Shown: positions 1 through 11,072 of the stretch, piece by piece | Layout of the letters: every line of letters begins with the position of its first letter | How positions within the stretch are numbered: position 1 is the stretch's first letter | NCBI GenBank assembly: GCA_022953095.1 | Contig: JALJCR010000002.1 | Span: 124,001-188,000, forward strand | Direction of reading: 5' to 3' | DNA from: Qipengyuania sp. ABI-127-1 | GTDB lineage: Bacteria > Pseudomonadota > Alphaproteobacteria > Sphingomonadales > Sphingomonadaceae | Length of the DNA stretch: 64,000 nucleotides | Program-made: the position numbers and the translations under genes | Notes under the pieces: model-generated | The model's database searches: none | The model's input: only the letters and a program-made list of their open reading frames with translations | Told to the model about the DNA's origin: nothing

Positions 1-1
1 G

Positions 2-148
2 GCGCGAGCCTATGGCACGAGTTCGCCAGGACGTATCCGCCGACTGCTCGACCATCTGGAGCGGCAGGGCCTGGTCGTCGTGCGCGAGGATTTCGGCGGC
101 GATCGCACGGTGATGGTCCCCGGCCTCGAGGGTATAGAAGCGGGATAA
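2..148 (+). CDS. C-terminal end of a winged-helix DNA-binding-like protein (partial)
   Basis: The frame is open from the window edge to a TAA at 146-148 and encodes the last 48 residues of a protein whose start lies outside the window. The visible part contains RIRRLLDHLERQGLVVV followed by a short beta hairpin with GGDRTVMVPGL. This is the usual pattern of the recognition helix and wing of a winged-helix domain (MarR- or LexA-like fold). The family cannot be settled from this fragment, and a transcriptional regulator is only the most likely reading. The next gene on the same strand starts 117 bases later behind its own ribosome binding site, so co-transcription is uncertain. Confidence 0.55.
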   Translation, partial: ARAYGTSSPGRIRRLLDHLERQGLVVVREDFGGDRTVMVPGLEGIEAG

Positions 149-265
149 ACCGCTCGTCGATACCAGTGTGTCGGTCGCCGAGGCCGAACTTTCCCGCGAT
201 GGCAGATTGGGTCAGGCGTTATCTGCGCGTATTATCTGCCAATCAGACTGTTCGGGGGACTGCCC

Positions 266-1831
266 ATGAAACGCCATACTTTCGCCGCCTTGACCCTTGC
301 CCTTGCCGCCACCGCTGCCAGCCCCGCGCTGCTCGCTGCGCAGGACGTCCCGGGATCGGGGATCGTTCCGGCAGCTATCGGCAACAGCGAAGAGCGCCCG
401 ATTGCCTTTGCCCGCTCCGTTCCGGCCGATGCGGCGCTGGCGGTCGTGATGACCGATACGGGCTTGCCCGATGGCGTGGACGGCCTGCCTGTCGATGCGC
501 AGGCGCGAATCGCCGCTGCCGAATTCGCGGGAAAGGCAGGCGAATTGCTCGACCTGCCTTCGGCCGCCGGATCGCCGCGCATCGTCCTGTTCGGCGCCGC
601 CAATGAGGACGGGCAGCCGATCGATTGGCGTGTCGTCGGGGGGCGGATTGCTCAGGCACTCGCCGAAGAGGATGCACCGATTGCCGTGGTAGGCTTGCCG
701 GGCAGCGATGCCATGGCGATGGCCGGGCTTGGCGCAACGCTCGGACAATACCGGTTCGACCGCTACAAGAGCGACCGATCGGCCAAGCCTTCACAGCCGA
801 TCACCTTTGTCGGCGTGCAGGCTGCCGAGGCGGCGGCATCGTGGACCGGCCGCCAAGCGGCACTGGCAGACGGCGTGCGCTTCGCCCGCGATCTCGTCAA
901 CGAACCGGCCAGTGTGATCTACCCGGAAAGCTTTGTCGCCCGCGCGCAGGCCCTGTTCGCAGGCGTGCCGAATGTCTCGATCAGTGTTCTCGATCAGGCG
1001 GACATGCGGCGGATGAACATGGGAGCTATCGCCGGTGTCGGGCAGGGCAGTCGCCGCCCGCCACGGCTGATGATGATCGCTTATCGCGGCGCTTCGGGCG
1101 CTCCGATAGCGCTGGCCGGCAAGGGCATTACTTTCGATACCGGCGGCATTTCGATCAAGCCGAGCAGCGGAATGGGCGCGATGAAACGCGATATGTCGGG
1201 CGCGGCGGCTGTGACCGGGGCGATCTACAGCCTCGCCAGATCGGGCGCGCCGGTCCATGCGGTCGCGGTGGCGGCGCTGGCCGAAAACATGCCGGGCGAC
1301 AACGCCCAGCGGCCGGGTGATGTGGTGCGGACCATGTCGGGCAAGACCATCGAGATCGTCAGCACCGATGCCGAAGGTCGCCTCGTCCTGTCCGATGCCA
1401 TCGAATATGTGGTGCGCGAAACCGATCCCTATGCCCTGGTCGATATCGCCACGCTGACGGGCTCTGTCGGAAGGGCGCTGGGGCCGGAATATGCGGGCGT
1501 CTTTGCGCGGGACAAGGCTTTTGCCGAAGCGGCAATCGCCGCAGGCCAGCGGGTCGACGAGCCCTTGTGGCAGTTGCCGCTGCACGAAAGCTATCGCAAG
1601 GCCGTTCGCGATTCCGAGATTGCGGATGTGGTCAATGGCGGCGTGTCGCCCGGGGCCAGCTCGGGAGCGCATTTCATCGAGTATTTCGTGCCCGACGATC
1701 TTCCCTGGATCCATATCGACATGGCGTCGGTCGACGATGCGTCGACCAGCTCGCCGCTGGTGCCTGCCGGATCGAGCGGATATGGTGTGATGCTGCTCGA
1801 CGAGCTGGCGCGTAGCTGGCGCCCCCGTTAA
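266..1831 (+). CDS. Exported M17-family leucyl aminopeptidase
   Basis: 521 residues. Residues 1-26 form a signal peptide ending in LLAAQ, so the enzyme should act in the periplasm or be membrane-associated. M17 enzymes cleave N-terminal residues from peptides using two metal ions. The metal and catalytic residues are visible: GKGITFDTGG around K286 and D291, KRDM with D309, and STDAEGRL at 366-373 with D368 and E370. The family signature normally reads NTDAEGRL, so the first Asn is replaced by Ser here; the metal ligands are kept. The start is supported by a run of five G seven bases upstream. A second M17 gene without a signal peptide lies at 61560-62960, so the two probably split the periplasmic and cytosolic roles. 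Family assignment is firm; substrate is unknown. Confidence 0.9.
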   Translation: MKRHTFAALTLALAATAASPALLAAQDVPGSGIVPAAIGNSEERPIAFARSVPADAALAVVMTDTGLPDGVDGLPVDAQARIAAAEFAGKAGELLDLPSAAGSPRIVLFGAANEDGQPIDWRVVGGRIAQALAEEDAPIAVVGLPGSDAMAMAGLGATLGQYRFDRYKSDRSAKPSQPITFVGVQAAEAAASWTGRQAALADGVRFARDLVNEPASVIYPESFVARAQALFAGVPNVSISVLDQADMRRMNMGAIAGVGQGSRRPPRLMMIAYRGASGAPIALAGKGITFDTGGISIKPSSGMGAMKRDMSGAAAVTGAIYSLARSGAPVHAVAVAALAENMPGDNAQRPGDVVRTMSGKTIEIVSTDAEGRLVLSDAIEYVVRETDPYALVDIATLTGSVGRALGPEYAGVFARDKAFAEAAIAAGQRVDEPLWQLPLHESYRKAVRDSEIADVVNGGVSPGASSGAHFIEYFVPDDLPWIHIDMASVDDASTSSPLVPAGSSGYGVMLLDELARSWRPR

Positions 1832-1942
1832 ATCCGGCGAGCTTTGCCAGACGCGGTCGCTGCGGCGCGCGCCCCCTTGCGGTGGGTGCCGCGCGGATTA
1901 CCTATGCTTTTCATACGCCCGCCGGACTTTCTGCGGGGAGGG

Positions 1943-1970
1943 CTTGTGTTGCATAATCGCCACACTATAT
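1943..1970 (+). promoter_or_regulatory. Candidate heat-shock (sigma-32) promoter of clpB
   Basis: CTTG at 1943-1946 and CTATAT at 1965-1970 are separated by 18 bases, close to the alphaproteobacterial RpoH pattern (CTTG, about 17 bases, CCTATNT or CYTATNT). It sits about 30 bases upstream of the clpB start, in the only intergenic region before this gene. ClpB is a classical RpoH target. The assignment rests on motif resemblance and gene function only. Confidence 0.4.
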
Positions 1971-2001
1971 CCGTGCGGCAATTCTTGACTGGGGTGTTTG
2001 C

Positions 2002-4578
<2,577 letters not shown>

Positions 4579-4805
4579 AAGCAGTTGCAATTATTCAACT
4601 GACGATTTGCCGATCGGCGAGAGCATGCCTCTGGAGAACAGTGCGCAGGTCGAAGACGCTGTGACTGATCCGCAACACGGATGGAGAGAATCGCCGGCCG
4701 CTCCGCTGTGATGGTTTCAAATGTACGTAATTGTTGCTTTAAGTTGACCATTCCGAGGGTCTGGGTTGCAGGCCGTAGGGGAATTTTTGTTAGGTTAGGG
4801 GACTC

Positions 4806-7800
4806 ATGCGTAAACTCGAAACCAAGGCGGCAATGTCCGCACTCGCAGTGGCACTGTGCGCGACCGCCAGCACGCCTGCTCTGGCGCAGGCTACTGCGCC
4901 GGTCGAATCAATGGATACGAACGAGGAAGTCGATCCAGATCCGAACGCGGTGGATATCACCAATGCAGAAGGTGAACCGGTTTCTGAAGGCGCGATCGTC
5001 GTTACCGGCTCGCGCGTCCGCCGCGACACGTTCAACAGCTCGTCGCCGATTGACGTCTACACTAAGGAAGACTCGGTTCTCGCAGGCTCCACTTCGGCGT
5101 CTGATTTGATCCAGAGCAACACTGTCACATCGGGTACTGGCCAGATTAACGACAGCTTCGTCGGTTTCGTCTCGGATAACGGGCCGGGTGCCAACACAAT
5201 CGGCCTTCGCGGTTTCGGCGCTTCGCGTACTCTTGTTCTGCTGAACGGTCGCCGCCTCGCGCCGGCCGGCGCTGGTCCGCAGCTGATCGCGGCCGACCTC
5301 AACGTCCTTCCGCTCAATGTTATGCAGCGCGTCGAGGTTCTGCGTGAAGGTGCTTCATCGATCTATGGTTCGGACGCTGTGGCCGGCGTTGTGAACATCA
5401 TCACCGAAACCGCCTATGACGGCGTGACGCTGGACTTTTACACGAACCAGCCGATCGAGCACAAGGGTGGCGGTCGAACCTATCGCGCGTCGGTTACCGC
5501 AGGTAAGACCTTCGATCGGGGGCACATTACGGGTTCGTTGGAATTCCGCGAGCGGACCGGCATGCGCCTAAACGCACGTGACGATTTCACCTGCCCGCAG
5601 GACGGCTTCGTCGATGCGACAACCGGTCAGCCGGTTGGCCAGCTCATTCCGGGTACGAACGAACTGCGCTGTCATCCGTTCGAGGCGGCAAGCAACGGTA
5701 CGGCGCAGTATTATCTGCTCGGAATCGACTACTTCACTGGCAATGTGGGGCGCTTCGCCTACAATCAGAACGATCCTGCCAATGCAGATGTGACTAACGG
5801 TTTCCTGGTGAACGACTACGATCTTCGCCCGACCTACAGCAAGCGCGAGGACGCAGCGCATGTAATTCCTCCTGTGCGGACTTACACCGGCTTCTTCGAT
5901 GCCGCGTATGAGATCACTCCAGCCGTAGAAGCCTATGTCGAAGGTCTCTTCACGCGCCGTGAAAGCTCTTACGATTATTCCTCGCAGATATCGTTTAATG
6001 CGAACTCGCTGAGCAACAACCTGCGTGGCGGACCGGGTGCGGGCGTAGTCAATAATTTCTTTGGAAACGGCGTCCTGACACCCTTCTACCCTCAATATGG
6101 TGTTGACCAGGGCTTCCAGGAACTACGTTTCTTTATCGTGCCGCCGCTGCGTACATGGGAACAAGATATCGATTACGGCCGTATCCATGGTGGGTTCCGC
6201 GGTGATCTCGGTATTTCGGATTGGCGCTTCGATGCTAATATCATGTACTCGATCACCGATGCTGTGACGGTGAACCAGAACATCGATGCCGCACGCCTCG
6301 ATAATGCCTTCAATGCAGTCCTGGCTCCCTCTGGAACTCCTGAAGAGAACATCACGCGGACGATCCCGGGTCAGGTCGGTTACACGGCGGGTGGTAACAA
6401 TGCCTATACCTGCGCCGTGAACGTAGACGCGGGCGGTAACTTCATCGCTGGTTCGCAATGTGCGCCGTTCGATCCGTTCAACCCGCAGTCGCTGGCTGGC
6501 AACATCCCGCAGAATGCACTGAACTACATCTACTTCAATAATGAAGAGAACACGAAGTATGACCAGTGGACCGCACAATTTGTGATCGATGGTTCGCTGT
6601 TCGATCTTCCGGGTGGTTCGGCCGGCTTTGCACTGGGTTACGAACACCGTCGCGATTACATTCTGAATGTGCCGTCGCCGACTGCCCTTGCGGGCAACCT
6701 TTATAACTTCTCGTCCTCCGGCATCACGACTGGCAAGGACAAGGTGAACGAAGTGTTCGGTGAGGTGGTTCTCCCATTGGTGGCCGATCAGCCGTGGGCA
6801 CATGAACTGACGGTTGAAGGTGCTATTCGCTATACGGACTATGACTCCTACGGTTCAGACTGGACCTACGGTCTTCGTGGGCAATTTGCCCCAATCCCGC
6901 AGTTCCGTGTTCGCGGCGGCTATCAGACAACCTTCCGCGCACCGAACCTGTTCGAACAATTCGTCGCCGACCAGTCTGGCTTCTTCGGCTATGACCCGTG
7001 TGATGACTATCGTTTGACCTCGGCTCCTGGCCAAAACCGCTATGACAACTGCGAAGCGGAACTTGCCCCGGCATTCCTCAACAACGATTCCGACGGTGAT
7101 GGCGTCGCCGATAACTTCGTTGCTAACAGCACACCTGAAACCTTTACCAAGGGTGGTGCAGGCGTTCTCGAAGCGGAAACTGGAACCAGCTACGGCTTCG
7201 GTGCAGTCCTCGACGTTGGCCTCGGCGCTTCGAACTTCTCCTTCGCAGTCGACTACTGGAAGATCGTTGTTAAGGGCGAAGTCGGCCAGCTTAACACCAG
7301 CATTCTCGATCGTTGCTACGATTCCGATGATTTCCGCAGCGGAAACTTCTTCTGCACGTTGATCAGCGGTCGCGAGTCGGTTCAGGGCACGCTGGTTTCG
7401 TTCGACAATCCGTATCTCAACATCGCACAGCAGAAGGCGTCCGGTATCGATTTCAACGCGCGCTTCGCCACTAACATCGGTGGCGGCGATTTCGTTGCCC
7501 AGGCGCATGCCACGCGCAACGTGTCGATGCTTTATCAGGCCTCCGAGGATTCCGACCTTGAGGATTATCTCGGCCTGCTGGGCTATCACGGCACTACCGG
7601 TGGCCCGAAGTGGGTTGGTAACTTCGATCTGCGTTACACCACTCCGAATGATCGTCTGACATTCCGTTATGGCATCGAATACACCGGAAAGATGGACTCG
7701 CAGGACGCGCTGCAGCCCGATCCGGTTCCCTATCGTGGCACAACCGTCGTTAGCGATCAGGTTGCCGAAGCCTATATTGAGCATGCGGTGTCAATCCGGT

Positions 7801-7988
7801 ACAACTGGCCTGAAGTGGCCAGCCTCACTCTCGGCGTGAACAATCTGTTCGATGAAAAGCCGCCGGTTATAGGCAGCTATGGCACGGGTGGTAGCAACCG
7901 CCGTCCTACCATCGGCAATTATTTCAACTACGGCACTTACGACTTCCTGGGTCGTTCGGTGTTCCTCAACGTGACCCGCTCGTTCTGA
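4806..7988 (+). CDS. TonB-dependent outer-membrane receptor 1
   Basis: 1060 residues. A 28-residue signal peptide ends in TPALAQ, and the plug domain begins with GAIVVTGSRVRRDTF, the typical start of sphingomonad TonB receptors. The plug also has GLRGFGASRTLVLLNGRR and YGSDAVAGVVNII. A beta barrel follows, ending in the aromatic terminus FLNVTRSF needed for outer-membrane insertion. Such receptors import siderophores, oligosaccharides or peptides using energy from TonB-ExbBD. An acidic stretch at residues 759-770 (NNDSDGDGVADN) resembles a calcium-binding loop and would lie in the barrel region. No enzyme or regulator gene flanks the receptor, so the substrate cannot be guessed. The 227-base region upstream shows an AGGGGA ribosome binding site but no operator I recognise. 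A strong terminator follows. Confidence 0.93.
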   Translation: MRKLETKAAMSALAVALCATASTPALAQATAPVESMDTNEEVDPDPNAVDITNAEGEPVSEGAIVVTGSRVRRDTFNSSSPIDVYTKEDSVLAGSTSASDLIQSNTVTSGTGQINDSFVGFVSDNGPGANTIGLRGFGASRTLVLLNGRRLAPAGAGPQLIAADLNVLPLNVMQRVEVLREGASSIYGSDAVAGVVNIITETAYDGVTLDFYTNQPIEHKGGGRTYRASVTAGKTFDRGHITGSLEFRERTGMRLNARDDFTCPQDGFVDATTGQPVGQLIPGTNELRCHPFEAASNGTAQYYLLGIDYFTGNVGRFAYNQNDPANADVTNGFLVNDYDLRPTYSKREDAAHVIPPVRTYTGFFDAAYEITPAVEAYVEGLFTRRESSYDYSSQISFNANSLSNNLRGGPGAGVVNNFFGNGVLTPFYPQYGVDQGFQELRFFIVPPLRTWEQDIDYGRIHGGFRGDLGISDWRFDANIMYSITDAVTVNQNIDAARLDNAFNAVLAPSGTPEENITRTIPGQVGYTAGGNNAYTCAVNVDAGGNFIAGSQCAPFDPFNPQSLAGNIPQNALNYIYFNNEENTKYDQWTAQFVIDGSLFDLPGGSAGFALGYEHRRDYILNVPSPTALAGNLYNFSSSGITTGKDKVNEVFGEVVLPLVADQPWAHELTVEGAIRYTDYDSYGSDWTYGLRGQFAPIPQFRVRGGYQTTFRAPNLFEQFVADQSGFFGYDPCDDYRLTSAPGQNRYDNCEAELAPAFLNNDSDGDGVADNFVANSTPETFTKGGAGVLEAETGTSYGFGAVLDVGLGASNFSFAVDYWKIVVKGEVGQLNTSILDRCYDSDDFRSGNFFCTLISGRESVQGTLVSFDNPYLNIAQQKASGIDFNARFATNIGGGDFVAQAHATRNVSMLYQASEDSDLEDYLGLLGYHGTTGGPKWVGNFDLRYTTPNDRLTFRYGIEYTGKMDSQDALQPDPVPYRGTTVVSDQVAEAYIEHAVSIRYNWPEVASLTLGVNNLFDEKPPVIGSYGTGGSNRRPTIGNYFNYGTYDFLGRSVFLNVTRSF

Positions 7989-8013
7989 CGGTTTCCGAGA
8001 GATTGAATGGAGG

Positions 8014-8046
8014 AAAGGGGCGGAGTGATCTGCCCCTTTCTTTTTG
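8014..8046 (+). terminator. Rho-independent terminator of TonB receptor 1
   Basis: Stem GAAAGGGGC (8014-8022) pairs with GCCCCTTTC (8033-8041) across a 10-base loop and is followed by TTTTT at 8042-8046. It starts 26 bases after the receptor stop codon. Confidence 0.85.
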
Positions 8047-8118
8047 CGCGAAGCGCACTGGCCGCGACCCCCCGCAGACCGCAGGCGTACCCACTTCTCA
8101 CTGCGAAAAGGCGTAAGA

Positions 8119-8148
8119 AAAGGGCGAGGATCGCGATCCTCGCCCTTT
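8119..8148 (-). terminator. Perfect 30-bp palindrome, likely terminator of the minus-strand gene at 8175
   Basis: Positions 8119-8133 are the exact reverse complement of 8134-8148 (arm AAAGGGCGAGGATCG). The element lies 27 bases beyond the stop codon of the minus-strand gene. On that strand the right arm ends CCCTTT and is followed by CTTACGCC, so the uridine tract is short. It also separates this gene from the convergent receptor, and the two hairpins at 8014 and 8119 together insulate the convergent pair. Confidence 0.6.
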
Positions 8149-8174
8149 GGCAAATCCCGTAGTGGTCGTGGACT

Positions 8175-8729
8175 CTACCGGATGCGACTGCCCTTGATCC
8201 CGCGTTGATTGTTGATGCGCAGGAAATAGGAACTGAGCGCACCGCTCTTTATTAGCAGCGTGTCGCCCTTGCGCGGTTCGAGCAGACGCCCTGGTACGTC
8301 GTCGACCCGCCAAACCGCGCCTTCCGCAGTCCTGAGGATATAGCCCGTCGAGTGCGATCCACTGACCGAAGCGATGGTGGTTTCCATTTGTGAAAACTCA
8401 TCCTGGTCTTCGCGGTCGTCATCGCCCTTGCCGAAGATACCGAAATCCGGCAGCGAGAAGCCGAAAAGCTTCCTGCGGGTCTTGCGAACCTCCTCGCGAT
8501 CGACAAGCTTCAGCTCCCCCGCCTCGCTCGCCCCAACCATGGACTCGGCGGCGGTATCGAAACAGGCGAGCCGCGTCACCGGGTCGCTCTCTGCCTGACA
8601 GGCCTTCAGTGCTTCCAGATAGGCGTTAGAAGATGCCTGGTCATCGTCCATCGCGGCCGCAGCAGAGGTGCCGAGTATGACAGCGAAAGCGCAAGAGGCG
8701 CCGATCTTAAAATAGCCAAGGCGTCGCAC
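8175..8729 (-). CDS. Conserved exported protein of unknown function
   Basis: 184 residues from a GTG start at 8729, which has a GGGAGA ribosome binding site at proper spacing. An ATG 18 bases upstream (8747) is the alternative but has no spaced ribosome binding site. Residues 1-26 form a signal peptide ending in SAAAA. The mature protein starts with LEALKACQAESDPVTRLACFD, a short two-cysteine helical segment common in small exported alphaproteobacterial proteins. An acidic linker with GDDDREDQDE follows, and then a predicted beta-rich C-terminal half. I do not recognise a named family. It is monocistronic, with its own hairpin terminator at 8119-8148. Confidence 0.75.
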   Translation of the reverse strand: MRRLGYFKIGASCAFAVILGTSAAAAMDDDQASSNAYLEALKACQAESDPVTRLACFDTAAESMVGASEAGELKLVDREEVRKTRRKLFGFSLPDFGIFGKGDDDREDQDEFSQMETTIASVSGSHSTGYILRTAEGAVWRVDDVPGRLLEPRKGDTLLIKSGALSSYFLRINNQRGIKGSRIR

Positions 8730-8876
8730 CAATTTCTCCCGGGGCATCCTGTGAGTCCGCTGGAAGTCTATCGGAGCAGAAAATGAAAGCTACCCTTTTC
8801 GTCGAATTGTGTTCGACCCTGACGGAGCGACCGTGTTAGGGGGCAACGGAATGTAGATTGGACAGGGAGTATCAGT

Positions 8877-9158
8877 ATGAAATCGCGGACCCTTTGGGGC
8901 GCAATTGCCTTGACCGCAATCGCTTGCGCGCCGGCGACCGCGCGGCAGTCATCGGAGGGCGAGAGGACTGAGGAGGCCGTCGAGACGACGGGCGAAAAGT
9001 CGAATCTCGACGAGGTAATTTGCCGGACGTCGAAGGCGACCGGGTCGCGTGTGCGTACCTCGAAGCGGTGCCTGACCCGACGCCAGTGGATTGCGGAGCA
9101 GGCGCAGAATCGGCGCGATTTAGACCGCGCGCAGACGTCTCGCGGAACCAGCGACTAG
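8877..9158 (+). CDS. Small secreted protein of unknown function
   Basis: 93 residues. A signal peptide (MKSRTLWGAIALTAIACAPATA) is followed by an acidic linker and a basic C-terminal module with DEVICRTSKATGSR and RCLTRRQWIAEQAQNR. The two cysteines (in ICR and RCL) could form a disulfide bridge in the periplasm. Similar short proteins with a Cys-Arg, Gly-Ser-Arg, Cys pattern are frequent in sphingomonads, but no function is known to me. The CAGGGAG ribosome binding site lies six bases before the ATG. The gene is convergent with the sulfotransferase gene, leaving 31 bases between the two stop codons. Confidence 0.65.
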   Translation: MKSRTLWGAIALTAIACAPATARQSSEGERTEEAVETTGEKSNLDEVICRTSKATGSRVRTSKRCLTRRQWIAEQAQNRRDLDRAQTSRGTSD

Positions 9159-9189
9159 TTCAGCCCCGCCAGCGAGCTATGAAAAACAG

Positions 9190-11058
9190 CTACTCGGTCG
9201 CATAATCCATACGCTCCGCCCATGGGCGGAGCGTATTCATTACGGGCTCGAGGTGATCGGTATAACGCCGCCAGCGATAGCTAGCGCGAGTATATAGTTC
9301 CTCGCCAATTTGCGAATAGCTCGCCGTTCTGACCGGACCTCGTTTCCGCGCAGTCTGCGTATGATCGAGCAGGCCGTCGCTCCATTCAAGGCCAAGCCAT
9401 TCGATAATCGGCTGCAGTTCGGCCTTCGGATCGATCACAAGCTTCTCGTATCGAACAGCCCGCCAGTCTACATCGAACAGGTCCACGGCGCGATGCCACG
9501 CCCGCCAGACAGCGTCATAGGTGCTTGCGGCCTCGTCGAGCGAGGTAAAGCTGCGCATGGCGAAATTGAGCGAAAAATTCGCCATGAAGCAGCTCAGCAC
9601 CACATCATAGGGATGTCGCTCGGCGAGGATGATCTTCGCTTCGGGAAACAGCCGGTGGATAAACGGCACGCGCTGCATGTGGAGCGGGTGCTTGTCGACC
9701 AGCCAGCGTTGATCGTCCCAGCCCTCCTCCGCGGCCCGAGCGAAATATTCATCGCGTAGTTCCGCGATCCGCGTTTCGTCGAAGAGTGCGATGTCCTCAC
9801 CCTCGATGCGCTTGACGATGCTGGCCATCATAGGGCGTTCTTCCAGAACGCTCAGATCGTCCAACCCCATCAGCATGGTGTCGAGCAAGGTGGTCCCAGA
9901 ACGTGGGAAGCCGACCAGGAATATGGGGTCACGGCGCCCGTCTGCGACTTTCGCATCAGAGAAGGTGCCAGCCCAGTCCGCAGTGCACTTTTCCAACTCG
10001 GCCTCCACCCGTTCGCGATAGTTTGCACCACGCGCGGGATGCGCCTCGGCAACGGCGGACTGGTTCATTCGCTCGAAGGCGGCAAAGGCCTTGTCAGTAT
10101 TTTCCAGCCGGTCTTCGATACCCCCGACAAGTTGCCAGCGGCGCATTGGCAGGACGGTTTCAGGAATCGCATCGGCCAGTCGGGCCGCTTCCTCGAAATT
10201 GCCTGCCCGGCGCGCTTCCCAAGCGAGCAGAAAATTGGCCTCGGGTGGCGCGCTGGCCTTGTCGAAAGACGCGGCGAGTTCGGCAAGCTCGTCGGTCCGG
10301 TTGAGCTTTTCCAGGATCATGCCGTATTCGACATGGGCTTCGCCGAAGCCGTCGGTCAGCTCGATCGCTTTGCGATATGTGGCCATGGCATTGTCCAGAT
10401 CGTCGACATGAGCATAGGCCATGCCCAGATCGATCAGCACGCGGAGATTGTCGGGTGCGATGGCGTGCGCGTCTTTGAGAACCTTTAGTCGTGGCCCCCC
10501 ACGATCGGCCAATCGCAGCAATTCGGCCAGATTGAGATAAATCTGGATATCTGCAGGGGCGAGGGTGATCGCTTGTTCAAATGCCGCAATCGCCTCGTCC
10601 CACTGCCTCTGCTCCATCAGCACGTTGCCGAGATTGTTGAGGCTGGCGAGATCCGCAGGTTCTGCCGCTATCGCTCTGCGATAGGCATCAGCCGCCGCCT
10701 CCAATTCACCTCGCTGCTGGCGCACGAAACCTTCGATCCGGGCGAGAGAGGGTTCGGTCGAACCTTCGGCCATCGTCAGAGCTTCATCGAGTTGGCCGGC
10801 GCGAACCAGAGCAGCCGCGAGATTGTTTCGACTGGCCGTATCGCCAGGGTTGATGACCAGCAGTTCGCGCAGAAAGGGAATAGCCTTGTCGGTATTGCCC
10901 AGACGCAGGGCCGCCAGGCTGCCCACGGCAAGAAAAGGGGCGCGTTCGGAAGTCTTCATCAGGCAGTCTTCGACGATTGCCAGCGCACCGGCCGGATCGC
11001 TGGACCGCAGCCGTTGCATGGCTTGCATCAATTCCGCAGGAGGGGGTGCAGCATTCAT
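9190..11058 (-). CDS. TPR-repeat sulfotransferase-like protein
   Basis: 622 residues from the ATG at 11058, chosen because it lies 14 bases after the stop of the upstream gene. A longer frame would overlap that gene. Residues 1-370 are tandem tetratricopeptide repeats, with clear units such as ASLNNLGNVLMEQRQWDEAI. Residues 374-622 form a sulfotransferase domain: the phosphosulfate-binding loop GFPRSGTTLLDTML lies at 383-396, and DKHPLHMQRVPFIHRLFP and ERHPYDVVLSCF follow, as in the Sulfotransfer_3 family. Such enzymes move sulfate from PAPS to a hydroxyl or amine. No signal peptide is seen, so it should be cytosolic. It is the last gene of an operon with an oxygenase and a TonB receptor. The acceptor is unknown. 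The 3' end of the coding region contains a perfect 28-bp palindrome. Confidence 0.88.
   Translation of the reverse strand: MNAAPPPAELMQAMQRLRSSDPAGALAIVEDCLMKTSERAPFLAVGSLAALRLGNTDKAIPFLRELLVINPGDTASRNNLAAALVRAGQLDEALTMAEGSTEPSLARIEGFVRQQRGELEAAADAYRRAIAAEPADLASLNNLGNVLMEQRQWDEAIAAFEQAITLAPADIQIYLNLAELLRLADRGGPRLKVLKDAHAIAPDNLRVLIDLGMAYAHVDDLDNAMATYRKAIELTDGFGEAHVEYGMILEKLNRTDELAELAASFDKASAPPEANFLLAWEARRAGNFEEAARLADAIPETVLPMRRWQLVGGIEDRLENTDKAFAAFERMNQSAVAEAHPARGANYRERVEAELEKCTADWAGTFSDAKVADGRRDPIFLVGFPRSGTTLLDTMLMGLDDLSVLEERPMMASIVKRIEGEDIALFDETRIAELRDEYFARAAEEGWDDQRWLVDKHPLHMQRVPFIHRLFPEAKIILAERHPYDVVLSCFMANFSLNFAMRSFTSLDEAASTYDAVWRAWHRAVDLFDVDWRAVRYEKLVIDPKAELQPIIEWLGLEWSDGLLDHTQTARKRGPVRTASYSQIGEELYTRASYRWRRYTDHLEPVMNTLRPWAERMDYATE
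9209..9236. repeat. Perfect 28-bp palindrome inside the 3' end of the sulfotransferase gene
   Basis: The arm ATACGCTCCGCCCA (9209-9222) is the exact reverse complement of 9223-9236. It encodes the codons for NTLRPWAERM near the C-terminus, so it is coding on the minus strand. It lies between two converging genes and has no clear T-run on either side. It could slow or end transcription from both directions. Confidence 0.6.
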
Positions 11059-11072
11059 CCGGTTCAACCAAT

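Noticed and set aside
4579-4805. Small gene between clpB and TonB receptor 1
   Set aside because: Short frames here lack a ribosome binding site and a recognisable product. The region is best read as promoter DNA of the receptor.
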